A stretch of DNA of 64,000 nt, taken from contig NZ_CP114904.1 of assembly GCF_027497215.1 (NCBI RefSeq), positions 124,001 through 188,000 of the forward strand. Direction: 5' to 3'. The DNA comes from Micromonospora sp. WMMD812 (GTDB taxonomy: Bacteria > Actinomycetota > Actinomycetes > Mycobacteriales > Micromonosporaceae). The position numbers and the translations under genes are program-made. The notes beneath the pieces are model-generated. The model saw nothing but the letters and a program-made list of their open reading frames with translations, had not been told where the DNA came from and ran no database searches. Positions 8,593-15,890 of this stretch are shown piece after piece (positions within the stretch are counted from its first letter, which is position 1; every line of letters starts with the position of its first letter).

Positions 8593-9546
8593 TCAGCCCC
8601 GGAGCCGAATCTCGGCGGGCTCCCGGTCACTGCGCAGGCCCTTCCAGGAGGGGTGGCGCAGGCGCTGGTCGGGGGTCCAGGACCGGAAGGTCACGTCGCC
8701 GACCAGGACCGGGTCGACCCAGACGGCGTGCCGGGCGTGCTCGCGTGGCACCGGGGACGCGAACGGGGAGTCCCGCCGCCGCAGCGGATCCAGCCGTTGC
8801 CGCAGGTCGCGCAGCGCCGCCTGGGTGAAGCCGGTGCCCACGTGCCCGATGTAGGTCAGCCGGCCCGCGCGGTCGTACATGCCGAGCAGGAGGGAACCGA
8901 TGGCACCCTCGCGCCGGCCGGCGCCCGGCTTCCAGCCGCCGACGATGACCTCGACGGTCTCGTTGAGGGGCACCTTGACCCAGGCGGGCGAGCGGCGGCC
9001 CGGCGCGTACGACGAACCGAGCTGCTTGGCCACCACGCCCTCCAGACCGAGGTCTGCGGCGGCGGTGGCCAGGTCCCGGCCGGCGTCGCCGGTCCAGTAG
9101 GGTGGGGTGTCCACGCTCTCCCCGCCGAGGTCCAGCTCCTGCAGGGCGGCGCGGCGCTCGGCGTACGGCAGGGGGGTGGTGTCCCGCCCGTCGAGGTGCA
9201 GGATGTCGAACAGGTACACCCGTACCGGCGTGGCCTTCACGAGCGCGGCCGACGGCGCGCGGACGTGCATGCGGTGCTGGAGGGCCGAGAAGTCGGGCCG
9301 GCCCCTGCCGTCCAGCGCCACGATCTCGCCGTCCAGCACCGCGCGCCGCTTCCCCAGCAGGTCGGCGAGCCCGCCCAGCTCGGGATAGGCCCGCGTGATG
9401 TCCCGGTCGTTGCGGCTGAGCAGCCGCACCTCACCGGCGACGTACGCGATCGCCCGTACGCCGTCCCATTTGAACTCGTACCCCCAACCGGGCCCGGAGG
9501 GAAGGGCGCCGCTCGTGGCGAGCATCGGCCGCACGAGCGGGGGCAT
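8593..9546 (-). CDS. ATP-dependent DNA ligase (LigC/LigD ligase-domain type)
   Basis: 317 residues, the size of a stand-alone actinobacterial ATP-dependent ligase: an adenylation domain to about 190, then an OB-fold domain. Motif I is YEFKWDGVRAIAY, with the Lys that becomes adenylated. Motif III is LFDIL, motif IV EGVVAKQL, and motif V includes AWVKVP. It seals nicks in double-stranded DNA and is linked in this phylum to break repair (Ku/LigD systems). No Ku or polymerase domain gene is adjacent. Several in-frame starts exist upstream; the ATG at 9546 is placed where homology begins, and a GTG at 9558 is the alternative. Confidence 0.92.
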   Translation of the reverse strand: MPPLVRPMLATSGALPSGPGWGYEFKWDGVRAIAYVAGEVRLLSRNDRDITRAYPELGGLADLLGKRRAVLDGEIVALDGRGRPDFSALQHRMHVRAPSAALVKATPVRVYLFDILHLDGRDTTPLPYAERRAALQELDLGGESVDTPPYWTGDAGRDLATAAADLGLEGVVAKQLGSSYAPGRRSPAWVKVPLNETVEVIVGGWKPGAGRREGAIGSLLLGMYDRAGRLTYIGHVGTGFTQAALRDLRQRLDPLRRRDSPFASPVPREHARHAVWVDPVLVGDVTFRSWTPDQRLRHPSWKGLRSDREPAEIRLRG

Positions 9547-9697
9547 CCTGGCGCGCACCTCCCGATCATCACGAAACCCGCGACCGGAGCAGGTCGTCTT
9601 CGCCGGTTGTCGGTCTTCCGGATGACCGTGCGGTGGCGCCGGGTCGGCCGCGAGATCTGGTGGTACGGCCGCCCGGCGGGCGGGTACGGACACCGGC

Positions 9698-10072
9698 ATG
9701 GCTGACACACCTCGGTTGACCCTGGCCGCCACCGTGCTGGACACCACCGACCCGCGGAGGCTCGCCGCGTTCTACGAACGCCTGCTGGGCTGGTCGCGCG
9801 ACGAGGACGAGGCGGACTGGGTCACCCTGCGGGCTCCGTGCGGTGGTGCCGGTCTGTCCTTCCAGACCGAGCCGGCGTACGTGCGGCCGGTCTGGCCGGC
9901 CGGCCCGGGGGATCCGTCGATGATGGTGCACCTCGACATCAGGGTCGACGACCTCGACGCGGCGTCCGCGCACGCGGTGGCCGCCGGCGCCACGCTGGCG
10001 GGCTTCCAGCCCCAGGACGACGTGCGCGTGCTCCTCGACCCGGACGGCCACCCGTTCTGTCTCTTCACCTGA
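9698..10072 (+). CDS. VOC-superfamily (glyoxalase-like) protein
   Basis: 124 residues forming one vicinal-oxygen-chelate domain with paired beta-alpha-beta-beta-beta modules. It begins LAATVLDTTDPRRLAAFYERLLG and ends VLLDPDGHPFCLFT, the usual last strand of bleomycin-resistance/glyoxalase-like proteins. The substrate is unknown. Such small proteins bind or modify small hydrophobic or electrophilic compounds in the cytoplasm. It is monocistronic between a divergent ligase gene and a convergent dehydrogenase gene, and is followed by a hairpin terminator. Confidence 0.88.
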   Translation: MADTPRLTLAATVLDTTDPRRLAAFYERLLGWSRDEDEADWVTLRAPCGGAGLSFQTEPAYVRPVWPAGPGDPSMMVHLDIRVDDLDAASAHAVAAGATLAGFQPQDDVRVLLDPDGHPFCLFT

Positions 10073-10115
10073 CCCGGCCGGTTCCGTCGGCGCCGGTCCC
10101 CGGCCCTCGGTCCCG

Positions 10116-10142
10116 CACGGGCCCACCGCGCGTGGGCCCGTG
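10116..10142. terminator. Bidirectional hairpin terminator
   Basis: A perfect 11-bp stem (CACGGGCCCAC with its complement) closes on a 5-base loop between the convergent VOC and oxidoreductase genes. It is compact and GC-only, as expected of actinomycete terminators. Confidence 0.6.
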
Positions 10143-10150
10143 GCGACCGG

Positions 10151-11116
10151 TCAGAGGACCAGCACGATGCGGCCGTTCGCCAGGCCCTCGGCCTGCCGCG
10201 ACCAGGCGTCGGCGACCGAGGCGAACGGCACCAGTTCGTGGTCGACGGTGAGCCGGCCGGCGGCCGCGTGCCCGGCCACCACGGCGAGCGACGCCGCCCG
10301 CTCCTCGGTCGACAGCCCGTTGTTGGTGTAGCCGATCATCCGCAACGACCCGCTGCGCAGCACCGCGGACTCGACCGGCGCGGTGGCGCCCGCCGCGCTG
10401 CCCAGGTTGACCAGCCGGCCGCCCGGGCGCAGCACCCGCAGCGCCGCCGCGGCCGGAATCCCGAAGACCGGGTCGAGCACGAGGCCGACCGGGCCGTCGG
10501 TGGCGCCGCGCAGCCGGTCGGCCAGCGTCGCGACGTCGTCGTCGGGCCGCAGCGGGACGGACACCGTGGCGCCCAACTCCTTGGCGCGGGCGCAGGCCGC
10601 CGCGGAGCGGGACACCGCGATCACGCGGCGGGCCCCGCCGAGCCGGGCCAGCTGGACGGCCGCCTGGCCGACCACGCCCCCGGCGCCCAGCACCACGACC
10701 TGTTCGCCGGTCGCCAGCCCGCCGGCGTAGGTCAGCGCGCCGTGCGCGGCGACGGCCGAGAGGCCCAGCGCGGCCAGCAGCGTCAGCGGCACGTCCGACC
10801 GCAACGGCACCACGTCGGCGGTCGGCACCGTGACGGTGGCGGCCATGCTGCCGTCCACACCGGCCCGCATTCCGGCCGAGGTGCCGAACCAGACGGCGGT
10901 GCCGTCGTCGAGCCGACCGACGCCCTGCACCCCCGGCACGTACGGGGTCGACGGGGTGCCGAAGTAGCTGGTGCCGGAGGCGCAGAGCAGGTCGAGCGGG
11001 GTGATCGGCACGGCCTCGACGGTGACCGGCACCTCGCCGGCGGCCGGCACGGGCGCCGGCCGCTCGGTGACGGTGGGCGGCACGCCGCAGGCGGTGAGCA
11101 GGGCCGTACGGATCAT
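10151..11116 (-). CDS. Quinone oxidoreductase/zinc-type alcohol dehydrogenase family protein (MDR)
   Basis: 321 residues of the medium-chain dehydrogenase/reductase superfamily. An N-terminal GroES-like part has VPITPLDLLCASG. The Rossmann domain has VVVLGAGGVVGQAAVQLARL near 150-170, with the nucleotide-binding AxGGVG pattern. The zinc-binding Cys cluster of true alcohol dehydrogenases is absent, so an NADPH-dependent quinone-oxidoreductase-like or enoyl-reductase-like activity is more likely. Its ATG overlaps the stop of the LigA-like gene (ATGA). It is the last gene of the dioxygenase operon and may reduce an unsaturated intermediate made there; that role is an inference. Confidence 0.88.
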   Translation of the reverse strand: MIRTALLTACGVPPTVTERPAPVPAAGEVPVTVEAVPITPLDLLCASGTSYFGTPSTPYVPGVQGVGRLDDGTAVWFGTSAGMRAGVDGSMAATVTVPTADVVPLRSDVPLTLLAALGLSAVAAHGALTYAGGLATGEQVVVLGAGGVVGQAAVQLARLGGARRVIAVSRSAAACARAKELGATVSVPLRPDDDVATLADRLRGATDGPVGLVLDPVFGIPAAAALRVLRPGGRLVNLGSAAGATAPVESAVLRSGSLRMIGYTNNGLSTEERAASLAVVAGHAAAGRLTVDHELVPFASVADAWSRQAEGLANGRIVLVL

Positions 11117-11475
11117 GTCGCGATGTCCGGGTACGGCATGGCGAAGTGGGCCAGCCGGGCGCCGTACGACTTCTGGTACTCCAGCGGCTCGGTGTTGTCC
11201 CGCTCGAACATCGCGATGAACAGGGTCAGCGTGAGGAACGGGTGCGCGCCCAGCTCGAACAGCCGCACGTGGTCGTGGGTGGCGAGCGCCTCCCGCTCCC
11301 CGTCGTCGAAGCGCAACCAGGTGCTCGCCTCGCCGGTGTGGCAGTTCAGCACGGCGTTGGCCCGCTCGGCCTCCCACCAGGCGACCAGCTCCCGCGGCTC
11401 GGTCCGGTACCGCTCGACCAGCTCCGGGTCCCGGTCCACCGTGTAGAGGAACTTGTTCAGCAGGTACTTGCTCAT
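11113..11475 (-). CDS. LigA-like small (alpha) subunit of class III extradiol dioxygenase
   Basis: 120 residues, all helical by eye. It matches the LigA domain of protocatechuate 4,5-dioxygenase-type enzymes (KYLLNKFLYTVDRDPELVER; family size about 120-140 residues). In this family the small subunit caps the active site of the large LigB-type subunit and has no metal of its own. The gene overlaps the LigB-like gene upstream and the oxidoreductase gene downstream by four bases each, so the three are translated together. Subunit order B then A is the reverse of the Sphingobium lig operon. Confidence 0.88.
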   Translation of the reverse strand: MSKYLLNKFLYTVDRDPELVERYRTEPRELVAWWEAERANAVLNCHTGEASTWLRFDDGEREALATHDHVRLFELGAHPFLTLTLFIAMFERDNTEPLEYQKSYGARLAHFAMPYPDIAT

Positions 11476-12335
11476 GCCGGCGCTCCGTTCGGGTACCAGG
11501 TGAAGTAGGCCTCCATGGTGTGGAACAGGTCGAGGGTGTCGACGTAGTCGGCCTTCGCGCCGGCGCCGGCGACGCCCATCATGAGCATGAAGTCCATGAA
11601 GCCGTGGGTGGCGTTGCCCGGGGCGTGCAGGCTGTCCAACGTCACCTCGCGCAGGCAGCCGTCCAGGTCGCCGGTGGCGATCCACTCGACGGCCCGCTGG
11701 TCGAACTCGGGATCGGGGCCGTGCGGTCCGAACTGCCGCGGCCCGCCCAGCTCGAGCGATAGGTGGCCGGTGCCGATGACGGCGACCCGCAGGTGCGACG
11801 GCCAGGACGCGACGATCTCGCGGATGGCCTGGCCGAGCTGGACGAACCGCTTCGGCTGCGGCAGGGGCGGCGCGAAGATGTTCGTGTAGATCGGCACGAT
11901 CGGCAGGTCGGCCTCCGGGCGCAACGTGACGATCGGGCAGGTGATGCTGTGGTCGATCCGCAACTCGTTGCTGAACGCCAGGTCGAAGCCGGAGTCGATC
12001 CCCGCCCGCAGGATGTGCGCGGACAGGTCCTCCTGGCCCTTGAGCAGCATCCGCGGCAGGCCGAACTCGCGTTCCTCGTTGTACCAGTTGGCGTCGTAGA
12101 ACGGCGCCTTGCCGACCAGGAACTGCGGCATGTTGTCCAGCCAGAGCTGATGGAAGTGGTCCGAGCCGACCATCACCAGCACGTCCGGGTTGGCCCGGGT
12201 CAGGGTCTCCCGGAAGGTGAGGATCTTGCGGGTCCACTCGTCCGCGAACGGTGGCCGGTCCGCGCCGGTGGCGGTGCTGGCCTTGTAGTAGAAGGGGTGG
12301 TGGGTGGAGGCGATGACCGCGACGATGGAGGCCAT
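11472..12335 (-). CDS. LigB-like catalytic (beta) subunit of class III extradiol ring-cleavage dioxygenase
   Basis: 287 residues of the LigB superfamily, which opens catecholic rings beside the two hydroxyls using Fe(II) and O2. His12 in STHHPF and His60 in VGSDHFH fit the two metal-binding His. His191 in IGTGHLS fits the catalytic base, and His129 is also conserved. The third iron ligand, normally a Glu near residue 240, is not evident: the segment reads NATHGFMDFM. The gene is coupled to the LigA-like gene. A tricarboxylate-lyase-like gene and a CoA-transferase gene are upstream. A gallate or protocatechuate-like substrate is likely but not proven. Confidence 0.87.
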   Translation of the reverse strand: MASIVAVIASTHHPFYYKASTATGADRPPFADEWTRKILTFRETLTRANPDVLVMVGSDHFHQLWLDNMPQFLVGKAPFYDANWYNEEREFGLPRMLLKGQEDLSAHILRAGIDSGFDLAFSNELRIDHSITCPIVTLRPEADLPIVPIYTNIFAPPLPQPKRFVQLGQAIREIVASWPSHLRVAVIGTGHLSLELGGPRQFGPHGPDPEFDQRAVEWIATGDLDGCLREVTLDSLHAPGNATHGFMDFMLMMGVAGAGAKADYVDTLDLFHTMEAYFTWYPNGAPA

Positions 12336-12365
12336 TCCCGCTCCTCTCGCTGCTGAATCGGGGGA

Positions 12366-13136
12366 TCAGGGTTCGTAGACGGCGTTGCGGTCGACGGTGC
12401 GGTAGATGTCCATGCCGAGCGGTCGGCGTCGCTCCTCGGCGAGGTGCCCGAGCAGCCCCGCGGCGCGGGCCAGCAGGGCGAAGCCGCGCAGCAGGTCGAC
12501 CGGGAGGCCGAGGTCGGCGAGCGCGGCGCCGCAGACGCCGGCGCCGTTGAGCGGCAGGGTCCGGCCGAGCACCCGGGGGTGGACGCGCCCGATCGCCTCG
12601 AACAGCCGCAGGTGCGGCCCGCGCAGCCCCTCCTCCTCCGCGATGCGGATCAGGACCGGTGTACGCGGGTCCTGGTCCTTGTGCACGGGGTGCCCGAGCC
12701 CGGGGACGAGTCGGCGTTCCTGCTTGGCCCGGGTCACCGCGTCGAGCGCCACCGCGTCGTAGTCGGTCACCTCGCCCGCCCGCGCCAGCGTGTCGGCGAG
12801 GAAGCGTCCGCTGTCCTCGGTGACGCCGAGGAAGCGCGAGCCGCCGCCGAGGAGGCCGGCCGCGAGCGCGCCCTGCAGGGACTCGGGCGCGGACAGGTAG
12901 GTGAGCCGCGCCGCGATGGCCGTCGGGGTGAAGCCGTGGTCGGCGAGCGCCACCAGCACCGTCTCGAAGACCCGCACCTCGCCCGGGGTGGGGCGGCGGC
13001 CGGCGACCAGCCAGTACGCCAGCTCGCCGAAGCCCACCGAACCCATGAGGTCGGTGGCCAGATCCTTCCCGAGCAGGGAGATGGCGTTCGGGTCGGACGT
13101 GCCGATCCCGGTCGGGAAGCTCAGCTCTTCAGCCAC
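12366..13136 (-). CDS. Citrate synthase-fold lyase (citryl-CoA lyase-like)
   Basis: 256 residues, the length of short citrate-synthase-like proteins annotated as citryl-CoA lyase, against about 430 for citrate synthase. The catalytic His motif is VPGLGHPVHKDQDPR near 145-160, and RTLPLNGAGVCGA lies near 195. It would cleave a citryl-CoA-type thioester, or an analogue, to a keto acid and an acyl-CoA. The GTG at 13136 lies 16 bases inside the CoA-transferase gene, which suggests the pair act in sequence: activation, then cleavage. The true substrate may be a citrate homologue derived from ring cleavage, an inference from neighbours. Confidence 0.83.
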   Translation of the reverse strand: MAEELSFPTGIGTSDPNAISLLGKDLATDLMGSVGFGELAYWLVAGRRPTPGEVRVFETVLVALADHGFTPTAIAARLTYLSAPESLQGALAAGLLGGGSRFLGVTEDSGRFLADTLARAGEVTDYDAVALDAVTRAKQERRLVPGLGHPVHKDQDPRTPVLIRIAEEEGLRGPHLRLFEAIGRVHPRVLGRTLPLNGAGVCGAALADLGLPVDLLRGFALLARAAGLLGHLAEERRRPLGMDIYRTVDRNAVYEP

Positions 13137-14257
13137 GCGCGGATCTCCTCGCCGTGTTCGTCGATCCCGGGCGGCGGCAGCTCGTACCGCGCGGGGGTGT
13201 CGGAGAAGGTGATGGGGTTGCGGATCCCCGGCACGTCGCCGACGGTGACCACCGGCTCCAGGCCCAGCTCGTCGGCGAGGGCCACGCCGCCGTCGATGGT
13301 GTTGATCGGCGCGCACGGCACGCCGGCGGCGAGCAGCTCGCGGAACCACTCGTCCTTGGTCCGCTTGGCGAGCCGTTCGACGAGGAGGGGCCGCAACTGC
13401 TCGCGATTGGCGGTGCGGTCCTGGTTGCGGCCGAAGCGGGGGTCGTCCGGCAGGTCCGGCAGGTCGAGCACCTGGCAGAGCTTGCGGAACTGCCCGTCGT
13501 TGCCGGCGATCACGATCAGCTCGCCGTCCGCAGTCGGCAAGGGCTCGTACGGGAAGAGGCTGGGGTGCGCGTTGCCCATCCGGAACGGGACGGTGCCGCC
13601 GGCGACGTAGCCGCTGGAGTGGTTGACCAGGCCGGACAACGCGGAACTGAGCAGGTTGACCTCGACGTGCTGGCCCTGGCCGGTCTCGCCGCGGTGGTGC
13701 AGCGCGGCCAGGATGCCGATGCTCGCGTGCAGCCCGGCCATCACGTCGAAGACGGAGATGCCGGCCCGGTACGGCGAACCGTCCGGGTCGCCGGTGAGGC
13801 TCATCAGGCCGGAGATCGCCTGCACCATCAGGTCGTACCCGGGGAAGTTCGCCCCGGCGCTGGTGCCGAACCCGCTGATGCTCCCGTAGACGACCTTCGC
13901 GTTGCCGGCGGCGACCGTGTCGTAGTCGAGGCCGAACCGGGCGAGGGCCCCGGGCCGGAAGTTCTCGATCATCACGTCGGCGCGGCGGGCCAGCTCCCGC
14001 GCGGCCGCGAGGTCCTCGGGGTCCTTGAGATCGAGCGCGACGGACCGCTTGTTGCGGTTGATGCCAAGGTAGTACGTCGAGACGCCGTCGCGCGTCGGCG
14101 GCATCCACGTCCGGGTGTCGTCACCGCCGGGGCTCTCCACCTTGATCACCTGCGCGCCGAGATCGGCCAGGAGCATCGTCGCGTACGGCCCGGCGAGGAT
14201 CCGGGAGAAGTCCGCGACGAGCAGGCCGGCCAGCGGGCCTGCGGAGTGCTGAACCAT
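13121..14257 (-). CDS. Type III CoA-transferase (CaiB/BaiF family)
   Basis: 378 residues, the normal size for formyl-CoA-transferase-like enzymes. The N-terminal knot begins LAGLLVADFSRILAGPYATML, followed by GAQVIKVESPGGDDTR. The Asp in GISVFDVMAGLHA near residue 180 is the expected acyl-carrying nucleophile. It moves CoA from one carboxylate to another. It is the first gene of the minus-strand operon that continues with the citryl-CoA-lyase-like and dioxygenase genes. Its promoter region holds two inverted repeats shared with the divergent amidohydrolase gene. Confidence 0.9.
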   Translation of the reverse strand: MVQHSAGPLAGLLVADFSRILAGPYATMLLADLGAQVIKVESPGGDDTRTWMPPTRDGVSTYYLGINRNKRSVALDLKDPEDLAAARELARRADVMIENFRPGALARFGLDYDTVAAGNAKVVYGSISGFGTSAGANFPGYDLMVQAISGLMSLTGDPDGSPYRAGISVFDVMAGLHASIGILAALHHRGETGQGQHVEVNLLSSALSGLVNHSSGYVAGGTVPFRMGNAHPSLFPYEPLPTADGELIVIAGNDGQFRKLCQVLDLPDLPDDPRFGRNQDRTANREQLRPLLVERLAKRTKDEWFRELLAAGVPCAPINTIDGGVALADELGLEPVVTVGDVPGIRNPITFSDTPARYELPPPGIDEHGEEIRAWLKS

Positions 14258-14272
14258 GTCACCGTCCGTTCT

Positions 14273-14288
14273 GCGGACATCTGTCCGC
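14273..14288. promoter_or_regulatory. Palindromic candidate operator before the CoA-transferase gene
   Basis: GCGGACA-TC-TGTCCGC is a perfect 7-bp inverted repeat with a 2-base centre. It starts 16 bases upstream of the CoA-transferase ATG, in the divergent intergenic region. Its core (CGGAC/GTCCG) recurs at 14407-14420. The IclR regulator encoded at 15891 is the natural candidate to bind it. Confidence 0.45.
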
Positions 14289-14352
14289 CGAATCAGCTTG
14301 CGACACGGGCCGGTCGCTGTCAACGGCCGCTTCCTCGACCGGGTGCGCGCTC

Positions 14353-14381
14353 TTGACACGACTGGTGACCGGGACCACACT
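14353..14381 (+). promoter_or_regulatory. Candidate promoter of the amidohydrolase gene
   Basis: A perfect -35 hexamer TTGACA at 14353-14358 is followed after 17 bases by CACACT, a weak -10. The start point would fall near 14388, just before the inverted repeat at 14407-14420 and about 60 bases before the ATG. Confidence 0.4.
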
Positions 14382-14406
14382 GACGCCACTCGATCTGCCC
14401 GCACAG

Positions 14407-14420
14407 CGGACAGCGGTCCG
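14407..14420. promoter_or_regulatory. Inverted repeat between promoter and amidohydrolase start
   Basis: CGGAC-AGCG-GTCCG, a 5-bp inverted repeat, has the same half-sites as the palindrome at 14273-14288 but a wider centre. Its position just downstream of the candidate start point suits a repressor or IclR-type site. Confidence 0.35.
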
Positions 14421-14450
14421 GCAATTCGTATCCGGAAAGGATGGCTGGCG

Positions 14451-15887
14451 ATGAGCGCACCCGACCGGCCGGTGCTCCTCCGCAACGGCCTGGTTCTCAC
14501 CATGGACGACACGCACACGGTGCTCCCGGGCGCCGACGTGCTGGTCATCGGCGACCGGATCGCGGAGGTCGGCGTCGGCCTCACCGCGCCCGACGGCGCC
14601 CTGGAGATCGACGCCACCGGCGGCATCATCATGCCCGGCATGGTCGACACCCACCGGCACATGTGGCAGACCGCCATGCGGGGGTACGGCGCCGACTGGA
14701 CCCTCACGCAGTACTTCGTCTGGTACTACCTCGAGTCCGGCAAGCTGTTCCGCCCCGAGGACGTGTACGCCGGCAACCTGCTCGCCGCGATCGAGGCGAT
14801 CGACGCCGGCGTGACGACCACCGTCGACTGGTCACACGGCCTGCAGTCGATCGACCACGCCGACGCCGCGGTCGACGCCCTCGAGGCCGTGCCCGGCCGG
14901 TTCGTCCTCGCCTACGGCAACATCCAGCAGGGCCCGTGGGAGTGGGCGACCTCGCCGGAGTTCCGCGACTTCCACCGCCGGCGCATCGACGGGGGCCGGT
15001 TGGCCGGCTTCCAGATGGCCTTCGACGTCACCGGCGACCCCGCCTTCCCGGAGCGGGCTGCCTTCGAGACGGCCCGGGAACTCGGCGCCGCGGTGACCAC
15101 CCATGCGGGCGTCTGGGGCGCCACCAACGACGACGGCATCCGGCTGATGCACGAAAACGGCTTCATGACCCCGTCCACCGTCTACGTGCACGCCGCGACC
15201 CTCACCCACGACTCCTACAACCGGATCGCGGCTACCGGCGGATCGGTCTCCGTGTCGACGGAGAGCGAGCAGAGCGCCGGGCAGGGCTACCCGCCCACCT
15301 GGCAGCTGCGGCACCACGACATCCCGGTCTCGCTGTCCATGGACACCAGCGTGTGGTGGAGCGGCGACCTCTTCTCCGCGATGCGGACCACCCTCGGCGC
15401 CGACCGCTCCCGCGAGCACCTGGAGGCGCACGCCAAGCAGGACACCATCACCCACTGCCACCTGCGCGCCGAACAGGTCGTCGAGTGGGCGACCCGGGGC
15501 GGGTCCCGCGCCCTCGGCCTGGACTCGTCGATCGGGGCGCTCACCCCCGGCCGGCAGGCCGACGTCGTCCTGATCAAGAACGACGCCTCGCCGGTGATGT
15601 TCCCGATCCTGCACCCGTACGGCCACGTCGTCTTCCAGGCCCAGCGCGCGGACGTGCACACCGTGCTGGTGGGCGGCCGGGTGGTCAAGCAGGACGGCCG
15701 GCTGGTCGGCGTCGACCTCGCCGCGGCCCGGGCGACGGTCGAGTCCACCATCTCCCACCTGCGGGAGACGCTCGGCGAGGAGGCCTGGCAGCGGGGCATG
15801 AACCCGGACGTCCCGGAGACGAAGATCCTGGAGAACCCCTACCAGTACACCGAGTGGGACGCCGGCTCCGCGCAGTGGAAGCATTAG
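14451..15887 (+). CDS. Amidohydrolase-superfamily protein (cytosine deaminase/TRZ-ATZ-like)
   Basis: 478 residues. The ATG at 14451 has the ribosome site GGAAAGG ten bases before it. A small beta domain surrounds a metal-dependent TIM barrel: the HxH pair His68/His70 in VDTHRHMWQ, then His218 in VTTHAGVW, His247 in YVHAAT and Asp298 in SMDTSVW. The layout matches the ATZ/TRZ and 8-oxoguanine deaminase branch. The Glu that usually follows the third His in aminohydrolases is not seen, so the reaction may be another hydrolysis. It diverges from the dioxygenase operon and precedes the IclR gene by three bases. It could release the aromatic substrate of that operon (inference). Confidence 0.87.
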   Translation: MSAPDRPVLLRNGLVLTMDDTHTVLPGADVLVIGDRIAEVGVGLTAPDGALEIDATGGIIMPGMVDTHRHMWQTAMRGYGADWTLTQYFVWYYLESGKLFRPEDVYAGNLLAAIEAIDAGVTTTVDWSHGLQSIDHADAAVDALEAVPGRFVLAYGNIQQGPWEWATSPEFRDFHRRRIDGGRLAGFQMAFDVTGDPAFPERAAFETARELGAAVTTHAGVWGATNDDGIRLMHENGFMTPSTVYVHAATLTHDSYNRIAATGGSVSVSTESEQSAGQGYPPTWQLRHHDIPVSLSMDTSVWWSGDLFSAMRTTLGADRSREHLEAHAKQDTITHCHLRAEQVVEWATRGGSRALGLDSSIGALTPGRQADVVLIKNDASPVMFPILHPYGHVVFQAQRADVHTVLVGGRVVKQDGRLVGVDLAAARATVESTISHLRETLGEEAWQRGMNPDVPETKILENPYQYTEWDAGSAQWKH

Positions 15888-15890
15888 GGC

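Noticed and set aside
12366..14108. Fusion of CoA-transferase and citryl-CoA-lyase-like protein
   Set aside because: The lyase frame continues upstream for a long way, but that part lies in a different phase of the true CoA-transferase gene. The two are separate overlapping genes.
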